This document shows, piece by piece, positions 17,634-27,716 of a stretch of 64,000 nucleotides of DNA (positions are counted from its first letter, which is position 1; every line of letters begins with the position of its first letter). Source of the stretch: Trinickia acidisoli (lineage in GTDB: Bacteria > Pseudomonadota > Gammaproteobacteria > Burkholderiales > Burkholderiaceae); contig NZ_JAFLRG010000002.1 of the NCBI RefSeq assembly GCF_017315725.1, forward strand, positions 1,736,001-1,800,000, written 5' to 3'. The notes under the pieces were generated by a model. The model did not search any database. It was given only the letters and a program-made list of their open reading frames with translations, and was not told the origin of the DNA. A program made the translations under genes and the position numbers.

Positions 17634-19015
17634 TTTTAGGGGTCGATCATTGCGCGATGGTGATCGACATGAATACGACAAGGCTGGAGACGATCGGGCA
17701 AGTCCGGGAGTTCCTGGCGGGGGTCTGCGACGTTGAGCTGCACGTCGTTCAGGACGAGGCTGAGCGACGACGGTTCGTTGAGCGCACGCTGCGTTGGTTC
17801 GGCTATTTTCGGCGGTCTCGCGGTGAGCGCGGGCTGCTGTTCGCCTATGTGCAGCGGGTCTCGGGCTACTCACGTGCCCACGTCATTCGACTCATTGCGC
17901 AGTACCGCGAGAGCGGCACGCTCGAGCAGCGTGAACGCGGCACGCGCACCCAATTCCCACGTCGCTACACGGACGAGGATGTCGCCTTGCTGGTCGAACT
18001 GGACAGCCTGCACGACACGCTCTCGGGGGCGGCCACGCGGGCGCTGGCGCGGCGGGCCTGCCAGGTGTATGGCGATGCGCGCTACGAACGCTTGTCGCAC
18101 ATTTCCGTGTCGCACCTATACAACTTGCGCGCGGGCCAGGCGTACCGCCAGCGGCGCCTCACATGGACGAAGACGCGGCCCAGCCCGGTGCAGATCGCCG
18201 TGAGGAAGGCGCCGGCGCCTGAAGGCCTGCCCGGTTATATCCGTATCGATACGGTCCATCAAGGCGATCAGGACGGCGTCAAGGGCGTCTATCACGTCAA
18301 CGCGGTGGACATCGTCACGCAATGGGAGGTCGTGGCCGCTGTCGAGCGCATCAGCGAGGCGTACCTGCTGCCGGTCATCGCGCTGATGCTCCAGAGTTTT
18401 CCGTTCGTGGTGCGCGGCTTTCACTCTGACGGTGGTAGCGAGTACATCAACCGCGACGTGGCTGGCCTGCTCGAGAAGTTGCGCATCGAGTTCACCCGCT
18501 CACGCCCGCGCCAGACCAACGACAACGCACTGGCCGAGTGCAAGAACGGCGCGGTCGTTCGCAAGCTCATCGGCTATGGGCACATCCCGCAGAGGCATGC
18601 CGCGGCGATCAACCGCTTCCACGAACAGGCGCTCAATCCGTACCTGAACTTCCACCGGCCCTGTTACTTCGCCGTGGACACGGTGGATGCACGTGGGCGC
18701 ATCCGCAAGAGCTACCCGAGCGAGCGGATCATGACGCCGTGGGACCGGCTGCGCTCGATCCCGGATTTCGAGCAGTACCTCAAGCCCGGCGTCACCGCCC
18801 AGACCCTTAGCGACACTGCCATGGCCATGACCGACTCCCAGGCCGCCCAGCAGCTTCAGGACATGCGCCGCAACCTGTTCGCCTCGTTTCGTCGCAAACG
18901 AGCCTGAGCCGCTGCCGGTGGCTACGGCATAATCCGGGGGCGGGAGTTGCCCACCGCCGTGCCGGCCGTGGACAACTTCCGCTTTCCGATAGAGACACAG
19001 CGACCCCTGAACCCC
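17632..19015 (+). mobile_element. Insertion sequence (D-D-35-E transposase), about 1.4 kb
   Basis: One transposase gene between asd and leuB, with short imperfect inverted ends: AGTTTTAGGGGTCGATC near 17632-17648 and, on the other strand, GGGGTTCAGGGGTCGCTG near 18998-19015, sharing TTnAGGGGTCG. The exact ends are not fixed; the left-side direct repeats may also belong to the element. I saw no target duplication. It splits the asd-leuB junction, which I expect to be contiguous in relatives. Confidence 0.65.
17657..18907 (+). CDS. DDE transposase with integrase (rve) core, IS481/IS1202-like
   Basis: 416 residues from the ATG at 17657; the frame stays open upstream, so other starts are possible. 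An N-terminal HTH-like region (GYSRAHVIRLIAQYRESG) precedes an integrase catalytic core. The acidic triad is D198 (YIRIDTVHQG), D258 (GFHSDGGSEY) and E294 (NALAECKNG), with 35 residues between the last two. All three are present and the frame is intact, so the enzyme may be active. It resembles transposases annotated ISNCY or IS481; I am not certain of the family. Confidence 0.88.
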   Translation: MVIDMNTTRLETIGQVREFLAGVCDVELHVVQDEAERRRFVERTLRWFGYFRRSRGERGLLFAYVQRVSGYSRAHVIRLIAQYRESGTLEQRERGTRTQFPRRYTDEDVALLVELDSLHDTLSGAATRALARRACQVYGDARYERLSHISVSHLYNLRAGQAYRQRRLTWTKTRPSPVQIAVRKAPAPEGLPGYIRIDTVHQGDQDGVKGVYHVNAVDIVTQWEVVAAVERISEAYLLPVIALMLQSFPFVVRGFHSDGGSEYINRDVAGLLEKLRIEFTRSRPRQTNDNALAECKNGAVVRKLIGYGHIPQRHAAAINRFHEQALNPYLNFHRPCYFAVDTVDARGRIRKSYPSERIMTPWDRLRSIPDFEQYLKPGVTAQTLSDTAMAMTDSQAAQQLQDMRRNLFASFRRKRA

Positions 19016-19107
19016 ACACCACCTACAGGTTCAGACTCATCTCAGGATTGGAAAATACTGCCCGCGAACACGGCCGATTCTGCAAAAACCACGCTATTTC
19101 AGGCTGA

Positions 19108-19145
19108 TTTCGTGCGAACGGACGGAAAAAACCATTCGCACGAAA
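19108..19145 (-). repeat. Perfect inverted repeat downstream of leuB
   Basis: Perfect 11-bp arms TTTCGTGCGAA (19108-19118) and TTCGCACGAAA (19135-19145) with a 16-nt loop. It lies 15 bp beyond the leuB stop on the minus strand, where it could end the leuCDB transcript. No T-run follows the stem on either strand, so it is not a standard intrinsic terminator; it may stabilise the 3' end or be an old insertion scar. Confidence 0.6.
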
Positions 19146-19159
19146 CAGTGCCGGAACGA

Positions 19160-20227
19160 TCAGAGTGCCGCGCGCACCGCGTCGCCCATTTCCACCGTGC
19201 CCACTTGACGGCCGCCCGGCGTGGCGATGTCGCCCGTGCGATAGCCAGCCTCGAGCACCTTTTGCACGGCCTTCTCGATTCGGTCGGCCTGCTCGGCTTT
19301 GTTCAGCGAATAGCGCAGCATCATCGCGGCCGACAAGATCGTCGCGAGCGGATTGGCAATGCCCTTGCCGGCGATATCGGGAGCCGACCCGTGCGAAGGC
19401 TCGTAAAGCCCCTTGTTGCTCTTGTCGAGCGAAGCCGACGGCAGCATGCCGATCGAGCCCGTGAGCATCGCGGCCTGGTCGGACAAAATGTCGCCGAACA
19501 GGTTGCCCGTCACGATGACATCGAACGATTTCGGCGCCTTCACGAGCTGCATGGCCGCGTTGTCGACGTACATGTGCGAGAGTTCGACGTCCGGATACTG
19601 CTTCGCGACGTCGATCATGACGTCCCGCCAGAATTGCGACGTCTCGAGTACGTTCGCCTTATCGACCGACGTCACACGCTTGCCGCGCTTGCGCGCCGCC
19701 TGAAACGCAACGTGCGCGATCCGCTGCACTTCGGGCTCCGAATAACGCATCGTATCGAAGCCTTCGCGCGCCCCTTCGAACGTGCCGTCGGGTGCGTTGC
19801 GCGTACCGCGCGGCGTGCCGAAGTAGACGTCGCCGTTGAGCTCGCGCACGATCAGGATATCGAGCCCCGACACGATCTCCGGCTTCAGCGAGGAAGCACC
19901 CGTCAATTGCGGATAGCAAATGGCCGGACGGAAGTTGGCGAACAACTGCAGATGTTTGCGCAGCCCCAGGATCGCTTGCTCGGGACGCAGCGCGCGCTCG
20001 AGCGAATCGTACTTCCAGTCGCCCACGGCGCCGAACAGGATTGCGTCGGCCTCCTTGGCAAGAGCGAGCGTCGAATCGGGCAGCGGGTGACCCTTCGCTT
20101 CGTACCCGGCGCCGCCGACGGGCGCCTCTTCCATCTCGAACTTCTCGCCGAGCGCGTTCAGTACCTTGACCGCTTCCTTGATGATTTCCGGACCGATGCC
20201 ATCACCGGGGAGCACTGCGATTTTCAT
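19160..20227 (-). CDS. leuB: 3-isopropylmalate dehydrogenase
   Basis: 355 residues starting MKIAVLPGDGIGPEI. The substrate/metal region is visible as VDNAAMQLV and the NAD region as GSAPDIAGKGIANPLATILS. It oxidises and decarboxylates 3-isopropylmalate in leucine synthesis. The ATG at 20227 is chosen because upstream residues (29 more) are low-complexity. It is the last gene of leuCDB, 59 bp after leuD. Confidence 0.96.
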   Translation of the reverse strand: MKIAVLPGDGIGPEIIKEAVKVLNALGEKFEMEEAPVGGAGYEAKGHPLPDSTLALAKEADAILFGAVGDWKYDSLERALRPEQAILGLRKHLQLFANFRPAICYPQLTGASSLKPEIVSGLDILIVRELNGDVYFGTPRGTRNAPDGTFEGAREGFDTMRYSEPEVQRIAHVAFQAARKRGKRVTSVDKANVLETSQFWRDVMIDVAKQYPDVELSHMYVDNAAMQLVKAPKSFDVIVTGNLFGDILSDQAAMLTGSIGMLPSASLDKSNKGLYEPSHGSAPDIAGKGIANPLATILSAAMMLRYSLNKAEQADRIEKAVQKVLEAGYRTGDIATPGGRQVGTVEMGDAVRAAL

Positions 20228-20286
20228 TGGGAGTCCTATCGAGTTGTGCAATTGCGTGTTCGCTGCGGCTGCGGCTGCCGAGGGCA

Positions 20287-20937
20287 TCACCCGAGAATCC
20301 GGTGAGCAAGCCACGGCTGCTTCGCGATCCGCTCCGCTTCGAACGCACGAATCTTGTCGGCATGGCGCAGCGTGAGCGCGATGTCGTCGAAGCCGTTCAA
20401 GAGACAGTACTTGCGGAAGCCGTCGACTTCGAACGGGTACTCGCGGCCGTCGGGCGTGCGCACGACCTGCGCTTCGAGATCGATCGTCAACTGATAGCCG
20501 TTGAACGCGTATGTCTCATTGAATAAGTGATCGACCTGCTGCTCCGACAGCACGATCGGCAACACGCCGTTCTTGAAGCAGTTGTTGAAGAAAATGTCGG
20601 CGAAGCTCGGCGCGATCAACGCGCGAAAGCCGTACTGCTGCAGCGCCCACGGCGCATGCTCGCGCGAGCTGCCGCAGCCGAAGTTCTTGCGCGCGACCAG
20701 CACCGATGCGCCTTGATAGCGCGGCTGGTTGAGCACGAAGTCCGGGTTCAGCGGGCGGCGTGAATTGTCCTGCCCCGGCTCGCCGTGATCCAGATAGCGC
20801 CACTCGTCGAACAGGTTCGGACCGAAGCCCGTGCGCTTGATCGATTTCAGAAACTGCTTCGGGATGATCGCGTCGGTATCGACGTTCTCGCGATCGAGGG
20901 GCGCAACGAGCCCCGTATGCACGATGAATTTGTCCAT
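20287..20937 (-). CDS. leuD: 3-isopropylmalate dehydratase small subunit
   Basis: 216 residues, the swivelling domain of isopropylmalate isomerase (N-terminus MDKFIVHTGLVAPLDRENVD; core NFGCGSSREHAPWALQQYGF). It pairs with LeuC. It starts 15 bp after the leuC stop, consistent with one operon. Confidence 0.96.
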   Translation of the reverse strand: MDKFIVHTGLVAPLDRENVDTDAIIPKQFLKSIKRTGFGPNLFDEWRYLDHGEPGQDNSRRPLNPDFVLNQPRYQGASVLVARKNFGCGSSREHAPWALQQYGFRALIAPSFADIFFNNCFKNGVLPIVLSEQQVDHLFNETYAFNGYQLTIDLEAQVVRTPDGREYPFEVDGFRKYCLLNGFDDIALTLRHADKIRAFEAERIAKQPWLAHRILG

Positions 20938-20952
20938 GGTTCTTTACCTATC

Positions 20953-22362
<1,410 letters not shown>

Positions 22363-22407
22363 GGTATGCGAGGTAATCGTGGCAACGGGCAATCCCCGGT
22401 GCGGTCG

Positions 22408-22416
22408 ATTATGCCA
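22408..22416 (-). promoter_or_regulatory. Extended -10 promoter element for leuCDB
   Basis: On the minus strand TGGCATAAT (22416-22408) matches an extended -10 (TGn plus CATAAT). It would start transcription near 22401, about 40 nt before leuC. No good -35 is seen at 17 bp, as is common for extended -10 promoters. Confidence 0.5.
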
Positions 22417-22599
22417 CGCACATTACCGTCACGACACCGGCGAAAAAGAAAAAAGCGATAAAAAACAGAGAGTTGGGTGGTAGTCTCAGTACTAGTTTCG
22501 TCGTTACCAGGGCGCAGATCCGTCGCACTTCGTCTCCTTGAAGACCCTGTTGAATCCGCGAGTTCTTCCGAATTGCGCCGCTGGCCGACACGTCCGCCG

Positions 22600-23472
22600 T
22601 CAGTCCGTTCCAATACGCGTCAGCCGCTCCAGCGTCTCCATTGCATCATCGGGCAGGTCGAATGAGGCCGCGGCGAGGTTCTCCCGCAGATGCGCGACAG
22701 ACGACGTGCCCGGAATCAGAAGGATATTCGGCGCGCGACGTAGCAGCCAGGCGAGCGCGATCTGCATAGGGGTCGCGTTCAGGCGCGCGGCGACTTCGGA
22801 CAACTCGGAGGATTGCAAGGGCGTGAATCCGCCCAACGGAAAGTACGGCACGTAGGCAATTGCGTCGAGATCGTCGATCAAGGCGTCGTCTGCCCGATGG
22901 GCGAGGTTGTAGTTGTTCTGCACGCAGACGATCTCGCAGATCCGGCGCCCTTGCGCAATCTGTATCGGTGTGACGTTGCTCAAGCCGATGTGACGCACGA
23001 GCCCCTGCCGCTGGAGTTCGGCGAGAACGGTGAGTGGGGCTTCGATCGAGCCCTCCGAGGGATGGTGCGCGTTGAACATGATCCGGAGACTGACCACGTC
23101 CAGCACGTCGAGCCCGAGATTGCGCAGGTTGTCATGCACCGCCTGGGTCAGCGCTTCGGGTGAGAAAGCAGGCAGCCACGACCCATCCTCGCCGCGACGC
23201 GCGCCGATCTTCGTGACGATGACGAGGTCGTCGGAATAAGGATGGAGCGCGTCGCGGATCAATTGATTCGTGACGTGCGGCCCATAGAAATCGCTGGTGT
23301 CGATGTGATTGACGCCGGCAGCGACAGCCTCGCGCAGCACCGCCAGCGCTGCATCGCAATCTTTCGGCGGGCCGAATACGCCCGGCCCCGCGAGCTGCAT
23401 GGCGCCGTAGCCGAGCCGATTGACGGTGCGGTCGCCGAGCTTGAATGTGCCTGACTGGTTGACGCTGGACAT
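22600..23472 (-). CDS. Aldo/keto reductase family oxidoreductase
   Basis: 290 residues. The AKR barrel shows the catalytic Asp and Tyr in HIDTSDFYGPHVTNQLIR, Lys in LVIVTKIGARRG, and the C-terminal NADPH-binding LLIPGTSSVAHLRENLAA. It is probably cytoplasmic and NADPH-dependent; the carbonyl substrate is unknown. It is divergent from a LysR gene across 95 bp containing two dyads, so it is likely that regulator's target. Confidence 0.9.
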   Translation of the reverse strand: MSSVNQSGTFKLGDRTVNRLGYGAMQLAGPGVFGPPKDCDAALAVLREAVAAGVNHIDTSDFYGPHVTNQLIRDALHPYSDDLVIVTKIGARRGEDGSWLPAFSPEALTQAVHDNLRNLGLDVLDVVSLRIMFNAHHPSEGSIEAPLTVLAELQRQGLVRHIGLSNVTPIQIAQGRRICEIVCVQNNYNLAHRADDALIDDLDAIAYVPYFPLGGFTPLQSSELSEVAARLNATPMQIALAWLLRRAPNILLIPGTSSVAHLRENLAAASFDLPDDAMETLERLTRIGTD

Positions 23473-23505
23473 AGTCGATCTCCTCTGAACGGGAAGCTCA
23501 GCTTA

Positions 23506-23558
23506 ATCGTTGCACCCCCGTGCGATAAGTCGTCATAATTTGCACGGGCTGTGCGAAA
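23506..23558. promoter_or_regulatory. Two GCAC/GTGC dyads between the reductase and LysR genes
   Basis: Dyad 1, ATCGTTGCACCCCCGTGCGAT region (23506-23525), has facing GCAC and GTGC half-sites. Dyad 2, TTTGCACGGGCTGTGCGAAA (23539-23558), has the same half-sites with flanking TTT/AAA. Paired sites in the divergent intergenic space are what a LysR protein uses to regulate itself and its neighbour; binding is inferred. Confidence 0.5.
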
Positions 23559-23567
23559 GGACGAACA

Positions 23568-24473
23568 ATGCAAGTCAACCTGGCGGATCTGAACGCCTTC
23601 GTCGCAGTGGCGCGCGCCAAGGGCTTTCGCGACGGAGCGCGCGCCAGCGGCGCCAGCCCGTCCGGGCTCAGCGAGGCGGTACGCCGCCTGGAAACCCAGC
23701 TAGGCGTCAGACTGCTTCACCGCACGACACGCAGTGTCGTGCCCACCGAAGCCGGCGAGCGCCTGCTCGCACGGCTCGCCCCCGCGCTGGGCGAAGTCGA
23801 AGCGGCGCTCGACGTCGTCAACGCGTTTCGCGACAGGCCTGCCGGAACGCTCCGGCTCAACGTGCCGGTCAGCGCGGCACGGCTCGTGCTGCCTTCCATC
23901 GTGCCGCGTTTTCTCGAGGCCTATCCCGAAGTACGGCTCGAGGTGATTGCCGAGGAAAGTTTCGTTGACGTGCTGGCGGCCGGATGCGACGCGGGCATTC
24001 GCTACGACGAACGGCTGGAGCAAGACATGATCGCCGTGCCGATAGGCCCTCGCGTTCAGCGCATGGCAACGGCTGCTGCCCCTGCTTACCTCGATCGCCA
24101 TGATCGGCCCACGCACCCGCGCGAACTGCTCGCCCATGCGTGCCTGCTTGGCCGTTTCCCCAGCGGCGCGATGTCGACATGGGAGTTCGAACTCGGCGGC
24201 GAGGTGGTGCGGGTCGATCCCACTGGCCCGCTACTGGTGCAGATCGGCGGAGCAACCGATCTCATCGTCGACGCCGCGATCGCCGGTACCGGCATCGTGC
24301 ATATCTTCGAAGACTGGTTGCGCCCGCACTTTGAGCGCGGCACGCTCGAACCCATCCTCGAGCCCTGGTGGCGACCCTTCTCCGGGCCATTCCTTTACTA
24401 CTCCGGGCGACGTCTCGTGCCGGCGCCGCTTCGCGCGTTCATCGATTTCATCAAGATTTACGGATCGCGCTAG
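23568..24473 (+). CDS. LysR family transcriptional regulator
   Basis: 301 residues. The N-terminal winged HTH reads MQVNLADLNAFVAVARAKGF then ASPSGLSEAVRRLETQLGVR, followed by the substrate-binding domain typical of the group, including AFRDRPAGTLRLNVPVSAA. An AAAGGA ribosome site precedes the ATG. It most likely controls the divergent aldo/keto reductase through the two dyads in the shared intergenic region. Confidence 0.92.
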   Translation: MQVNLADLNAFVAVARAKGFRDGARASGASPSGLSEAVRRLETQLGVRLLHRTTRSVVPTEAGERLLARLAPALGEVEAALDVVNAFRDRPAGTLRLNVPVSAARLVLPSIVPRFLEAYPEVRLEVIAEESFVDVLAAGCDAGIRYDERLEQDMIAVPIGPRVQRMATAAAPAYLDRHDRPTHPRELLAHACLLGRFPSGAMSTWEFELGGEVVRVDPTGPLLVQIGGATDLIVDAAIAGTGIVHIFEDWLRPHFERGTLEPILEPWWRPFSGPFLYYSGRRLVPAPLRAFIDFIKIYGSR

Positions 24474-24526
24474 CCAATGCGACTTACACCGTAGCCGCTC
24501 CCGGCGTCGATACCTGCTCGAGCCAT

Positions 24527-25078
24527 TCACGCCTCTGAGCAACAACTGCATACAGCGCCTGGCTCGTCACGTGCCTTGGGCTCGACAAAACTGCCGAATT
24601 CGACAGGGAGGCGGTACGCCTGCGCAATTCGCATCGCGGCGTAGGTCGCATTGCTCGCGCTTGCGAAATCGAGGAACGGATGCTCGCCGCCGTCGCAATC
24701 GAGCAGGTAGACCCCGTAGCACAACCGCAACTCCGCACCGGCACACGACACGTTGCCGGCCCGCTCGACGGCATGAACCGCAACCCGCCTGATCGCAGGC
24801 AGCAGCGCGCGAAACGCGACGATGCGCATGTCGCCGGACACCGGCAGGCCATTGCAACAACCGAACACATCGACCGGAAACTCGACGACGCGTTCGCGTT
24901 CCGTCTCTTGCACGGTATGGCACCCCGGCTCGGGTCGAGCGCGATCAGGTGCGGAAGAAGAAGCGCGGCCGGCGGGCGAGCCGGCCGCAAAACCGCCTGC
25001 ATGGGAGGCCGAGGAGGCGCAGGCGGGGCACGGCTCGCAAGCGGGCCGTGCGGGCGAAAGGTCGTGGGCGCCGGTCAT
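24527..25078 (-). CDS. Hypothetical protein, Cys-rich N-terminus
   Basis: 183 residues if the ATG at 25078 is used; the frame stays open for another 113 codons upstream, but that stretch looks non-coding. The first 55 residues are Ala/Pro/Cys-rich (ACEPCPACASSASH). The remainder has a protein-like composition (DGGEHPFLDFASASNATYAA) and ends in the Cys-containing tail CSCCSEA. I recognise no family. No ribosome site is clear, so the start is uncertain. It converges with the LysR gene. Confidence 0.5.
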   Translation of the reverse strand: MTGAHDLSPARPACEPCPACASSASHAGGFAAGSPAGRASSSAPDRARPEPGCHTVQETERERVVEFPVDVFGCCNGLPVSGDMRIVAFRALLPAIRRVAVHAVERAGNVSCAGAELRLCYGVYLLDCDGGEHPFLDFASASNATYAAMRIAQAYRLPVEFGSFVEPKARDEPGAVCSCCSEA

Positions 25079-25505
25079 TACGTCAAAGGCGGCGCGCGTG
25101 GTTGAGCATGCGACTACGAATAAATAGCATCGCGCCCAACCCGCGAACGGGACTGCTTGAGCGCGACGAAGCCACCTGCGTCCGAGGCCGGAGCAAAACG
25201 TTACTGACAGGTGGGACACGACGTCGAAGACGCGTGCCATGAGGGATCGGATGACGAGCGCGCCAGCCAATTGCGGCAGAGTGCACGAACTGCATGCGCG
25301 CGACGACGAAGGGCGACGCCGCATGCAGCCGACGTTGCCGTAGAATACGAACAGCCATGGGTGGTCTCGTTCAAAAACGTCCGTGGTCAGGCCGGCAGCG
25401 AGTGCTGCAACACTCACTGCCGCCGTTCTTTCTTCCTTCCTTCGCTAATCAAGTTCCTTCTCGATTCCTCACCGGTCCCGCCGACCGGCGATGTCCATCA
25501 TCGAA
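25079..25505. other. 427-bp stretch with no convincing gene
   Basis: It lies between the hypothetical protein and the symporter. Short open frames here are Arg/Ser-rich, typical of antisense or chance frames in GC-rich DNA. I see no tRNA and no strong terminator. It probably contains the promoter of the minus-strand hypothetical gene and the 3' flank of the symporter gene. Confidence 0.5.
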
Positions 25506-26768
25506 TCAAACATTCCCGCGCAGCGACGTGAATCCTTGCGGCCGGTCATTTCGCTCGACGGCGGGTTGAAGCGGCTCGCCGGAGATACGCAATGCAACCG
25601 TCGTCGCAACCGTGCTCGCATAAACGTTCAGCGCGGTACGGCCCATATCGAAGAACGCATCGATGCCGAGGATCAACAAGACCGCTTCGGCGGGCAGCCC
25701 GATCGCCGCCAAAATAACGGTGATCGCCACCACGGCGCCTGACGGCACGTTCGCCGCGCCGTCGATCATGATCGTCGTCAGCACGATGATCGTGAATACG
25801 AGCGGCCAGCTCCAAGTCAGGTGATAAACATCGGCGAGATAGCCGACGGCCAGTGCCGTATAGAGCACGGCACCATCGCGATTGAAGATGTACGACAGCG
25901 GCAGGATGGTAGATGCGACCGACTGCGGCACGCCCATCTCGGTCAGCTTCTTCAGATGCAGCGGGTACGTGATTTCCGATGAACGCGTCGTGAACGCGAG
26001 AATCAGCGGCTCACTCACGTGCTTGACGACGGCGCGCGCCGAAAGCCCGGTCGACTTGACGATCAACGTCAGCAAAATCGCGAGGATCGCCAAGCCGAGG
26101 TATGCCACACCTAGCAGCTTGAGCAGGGGCATCAATGCCGATACACCCTTCGAAGCAAGCAGCCCCGCCAGCGTCGCGAAAATCGCGATCGGCGAAAGCG
26201 CAACGACCCATTCGGTCATCTTGAACAGCGCGGCGAGCGCCGAATCGAGCACGGCCACGAACGGCGCGGCCTTGTCCTGCACCGCTGCTAGCGCAGAGCC
26301 CAACAGCACGCCGAAGACGAGCACGGGCACCGAATTGCCCGACGTAAGCGCCCCTACGATATTGGCCGGGACGAGATCCACGATGAACTGAACCCAGTCG
26401 ACGTTGCCGGCCAGGTTTTTCGGCATGGTGGCGGTCTGCGTCATGCTCGCGCCGACACCGGGGTGGAACAAGAAATTAAGACCGAGGCCAAGCGCGGCGG
26501 CGATGGCGGTCGCCACGATGAAGAACGCGATGCTGAGCACGGCCGTCTTGCCGAGGCTGCCGCGTTGCACACCCGCACGATACGTTCCGACGGTGACCGA
26601 CAGCAGGATCAACGGCATGACGACCATCTTGATCGCATGCGCGAAGATCGTCGACAAAAACGACAGCTTAGTTGCGAATGCCGGAACGAAAACGCCGAAT
26701 AGCGCGCCCAGCACGAGCCCCGCGATCATTTGAACGGGAACGGAAATTCCTTTACGTTGATTTGTCAT
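25506..26768 (-). CDS. Dicarboxylate/amino acid:cation symporter (DAACS family)
   Basis: 420 residues with about eight hydrophobic helices and re-entrant loops; an inner-membrane secondary transporter. The family signatures are a serine-rich loop AFTTRSSEITYPLHLKKL and the substrate/cation region SYIFNRDGAVLYTALAVGYL, with DGAANVPSGAVVAITV further on. Substrate is probably glutamate, aspartate or a C4-dicarboxylate coupled to H+ or Na+; the exact one cannot be read. Its first 17 bases overlap the end of the upstream GntR gene, so the two are translationally coupled. Confidence 0.92.
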   Translation of the reverse strand: MTNQRKGISVPVQMIAGLVLGALFGVFVPAFATKLSFLSTIFAHAIKMVVMPLILLSVTVGTYRAGVQRGSLGKTAVLSIAFFIVATAIAAALGLGLNFLFHPGVGASMTQTATMPKNLAGNVDWVQFIVDLVPANIVGALTSGNSVPVLVFGVLLGSALAAVQDKAAPFVAVLDSALAALFKMTEWVVALSPIAIFATLAGLLASKGVSALMPLLKLLGVAYLGLAILAILLTLIVKSTGLSARAVVKHVSEPLILAFTTRSSEITYPLHLKKLTEMGVPQSVASTILPLSYIFNRDGAVLYTALAVGYLADVYHLTWSWPLVFTIIVLTTIMIDGAANVPSGAVVAITVILAAIGLPAEAVLLILGIDAFFDMGRTALNVYASTVATTVALRISGEPLQPAVERNDRPQGFTSLRGNV

Positions 26769-27417
26769 GTTGGCCTCGGATTAGTTTGATTCTTGCGTCG
26801 GTCCCATCCAGAATATGGTTCCACATGTGCCGGCGTGCCGCTTCGGGCTCTTTTGATTGGATTGATGCGTAGATACTAAGGTGTTCCAACGTACCGCGCC
26901 GCACCGTCGCGGCATCGTCTCGATGCAATTCATTGAGCGCAAGCCCGGTTTGGGCGCGCAGCATTCGATAGGATGTGTAAAGCCGATCGTTTTTCGCGGC
27001 TTCGAACATTTCTTGATGAAATACCCAACCGATTCTCTGCTCCGTCATCAGGTCCGCCGATTCGTCATCGATAACCCGATGCAATTGATCCACCGCCGTC
27101 GTCAGCCCGTCGGTCGGGCCATTGACGGCGGCCAAGTACGCGGCTGTGCTCTCCAAAGCAAGCCGCACTTCGAAGATCTCGCGCAAATCGATCTTCGTCG
27201 GCGCCGTCACGTAGGTGCCTTTGCGGGGAATGACTTCGACCAAGCCTTCGACGACAAGACGTTGTATAGCGGATCGCACCGGCATATGACCGAGCATCAA
27301 CTCGTCGGCCATATTGCGCGGAGAAACCGGATGTCCAGGCGCGAGCCGTCCTTCGAGAATTCGAGAACGGATCTGCGTATAAGCTGTTTGCGTATCGGAT
27401 TGACGGTCTTCCGTCAT
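26752..27417 (-). CDS. GntR family regulator, FCD-type
   Basis: 221 residues. The N-terminal winged HTH contains ILEGRLAPGHPVSPRNMADE and GHMPVRSAIQRLVVEGLVEV; an all-helical FCD-like effector domain follows (LREIFEVRLALESTAAYLAA). FCD domains sense carboxylates. The 3' end overlaps the symporter start by 17 bases, which argues that it regulates uptake of the transporter's substrate and its own operon. Confidence 0.9.
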   Translation of the reverse strand: MTEDRQSDTQTAYTQIRSRILEGRLAPGHPVSPRNMADELMLGHMPVRSAIQRLVVEGLVEVIPRKGTYVTAPTKIDLREIFEVRLALESTAAYLAAVNGPTDGLTTAVDQLHRVIDDESADLMTEQRIGWVFHQEMFEAAKNDRLYTSYRMLRAQTGLALNELHRDDAATVRRGTLEHLSIYASIQSKEPEAARRHMWNHILDGTDARIKLIRGQHDKST

Positions 27418-27508
27418 CTGAGATCTCAGTTGATTTGCTATCCCGAAAAATTTCGGCTCGCCTAGAGATTACCCTATCGTGCGAGAGAATGGACCTGACA
27501 TTTTTCGG

Positions 27509-27540
27509 AGTATAAACGGGTTTGACAACGGGTTTGACAA
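27509..27540 (-). promoter_or_regulatory. Tandem 12-bp repeats next to a -10 box, GntR-symporter promoter region
   Basis: CGGGTTTGACAA is repeated exactly twice, head to tail (27517-27540). On the minus strand a TATACT box (27514-27509) follows directly, a good -10 for the GntR-symporter operon. TTGTCA-like sequences within the repeats sit at non-standard spacing. Tandem sites abutting a promoter suggest an operator or activator site; the plus strand reads TTGACA twice. Confidence 0.5.
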
Positions 27541-27716
27541 TTGAGGCCGCGAGATAACGCTCGAGGTAACGAGCTCGGGCAACACACCCTGGTAACATGC
27601 CGCCCTTCGTCGAAGCCCAGCAATCGCAAGATGGACAAACCCGTCTTTCCTTTTTTGCCGGCGTTCGGAACACTTATAGACTACTACTAACAACAGACTC
27701 ACAACTCGAGCCGCCT

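Noticed and set aside
22409..22591. 60-codon minus-strand frame ending in a hydrophobic run before leuC
   Set aside because: The hydrophobic part comes from an A/T-rich stretch, there is no ribosome site, and it runs into the leuC -10 box.
25083..25358. 91-codon minus-strand frame in the gap after the symporter
   Set aside because: Arg/Ser-rich with no ribosome site or motif, and it overlaps a probable promoter region.
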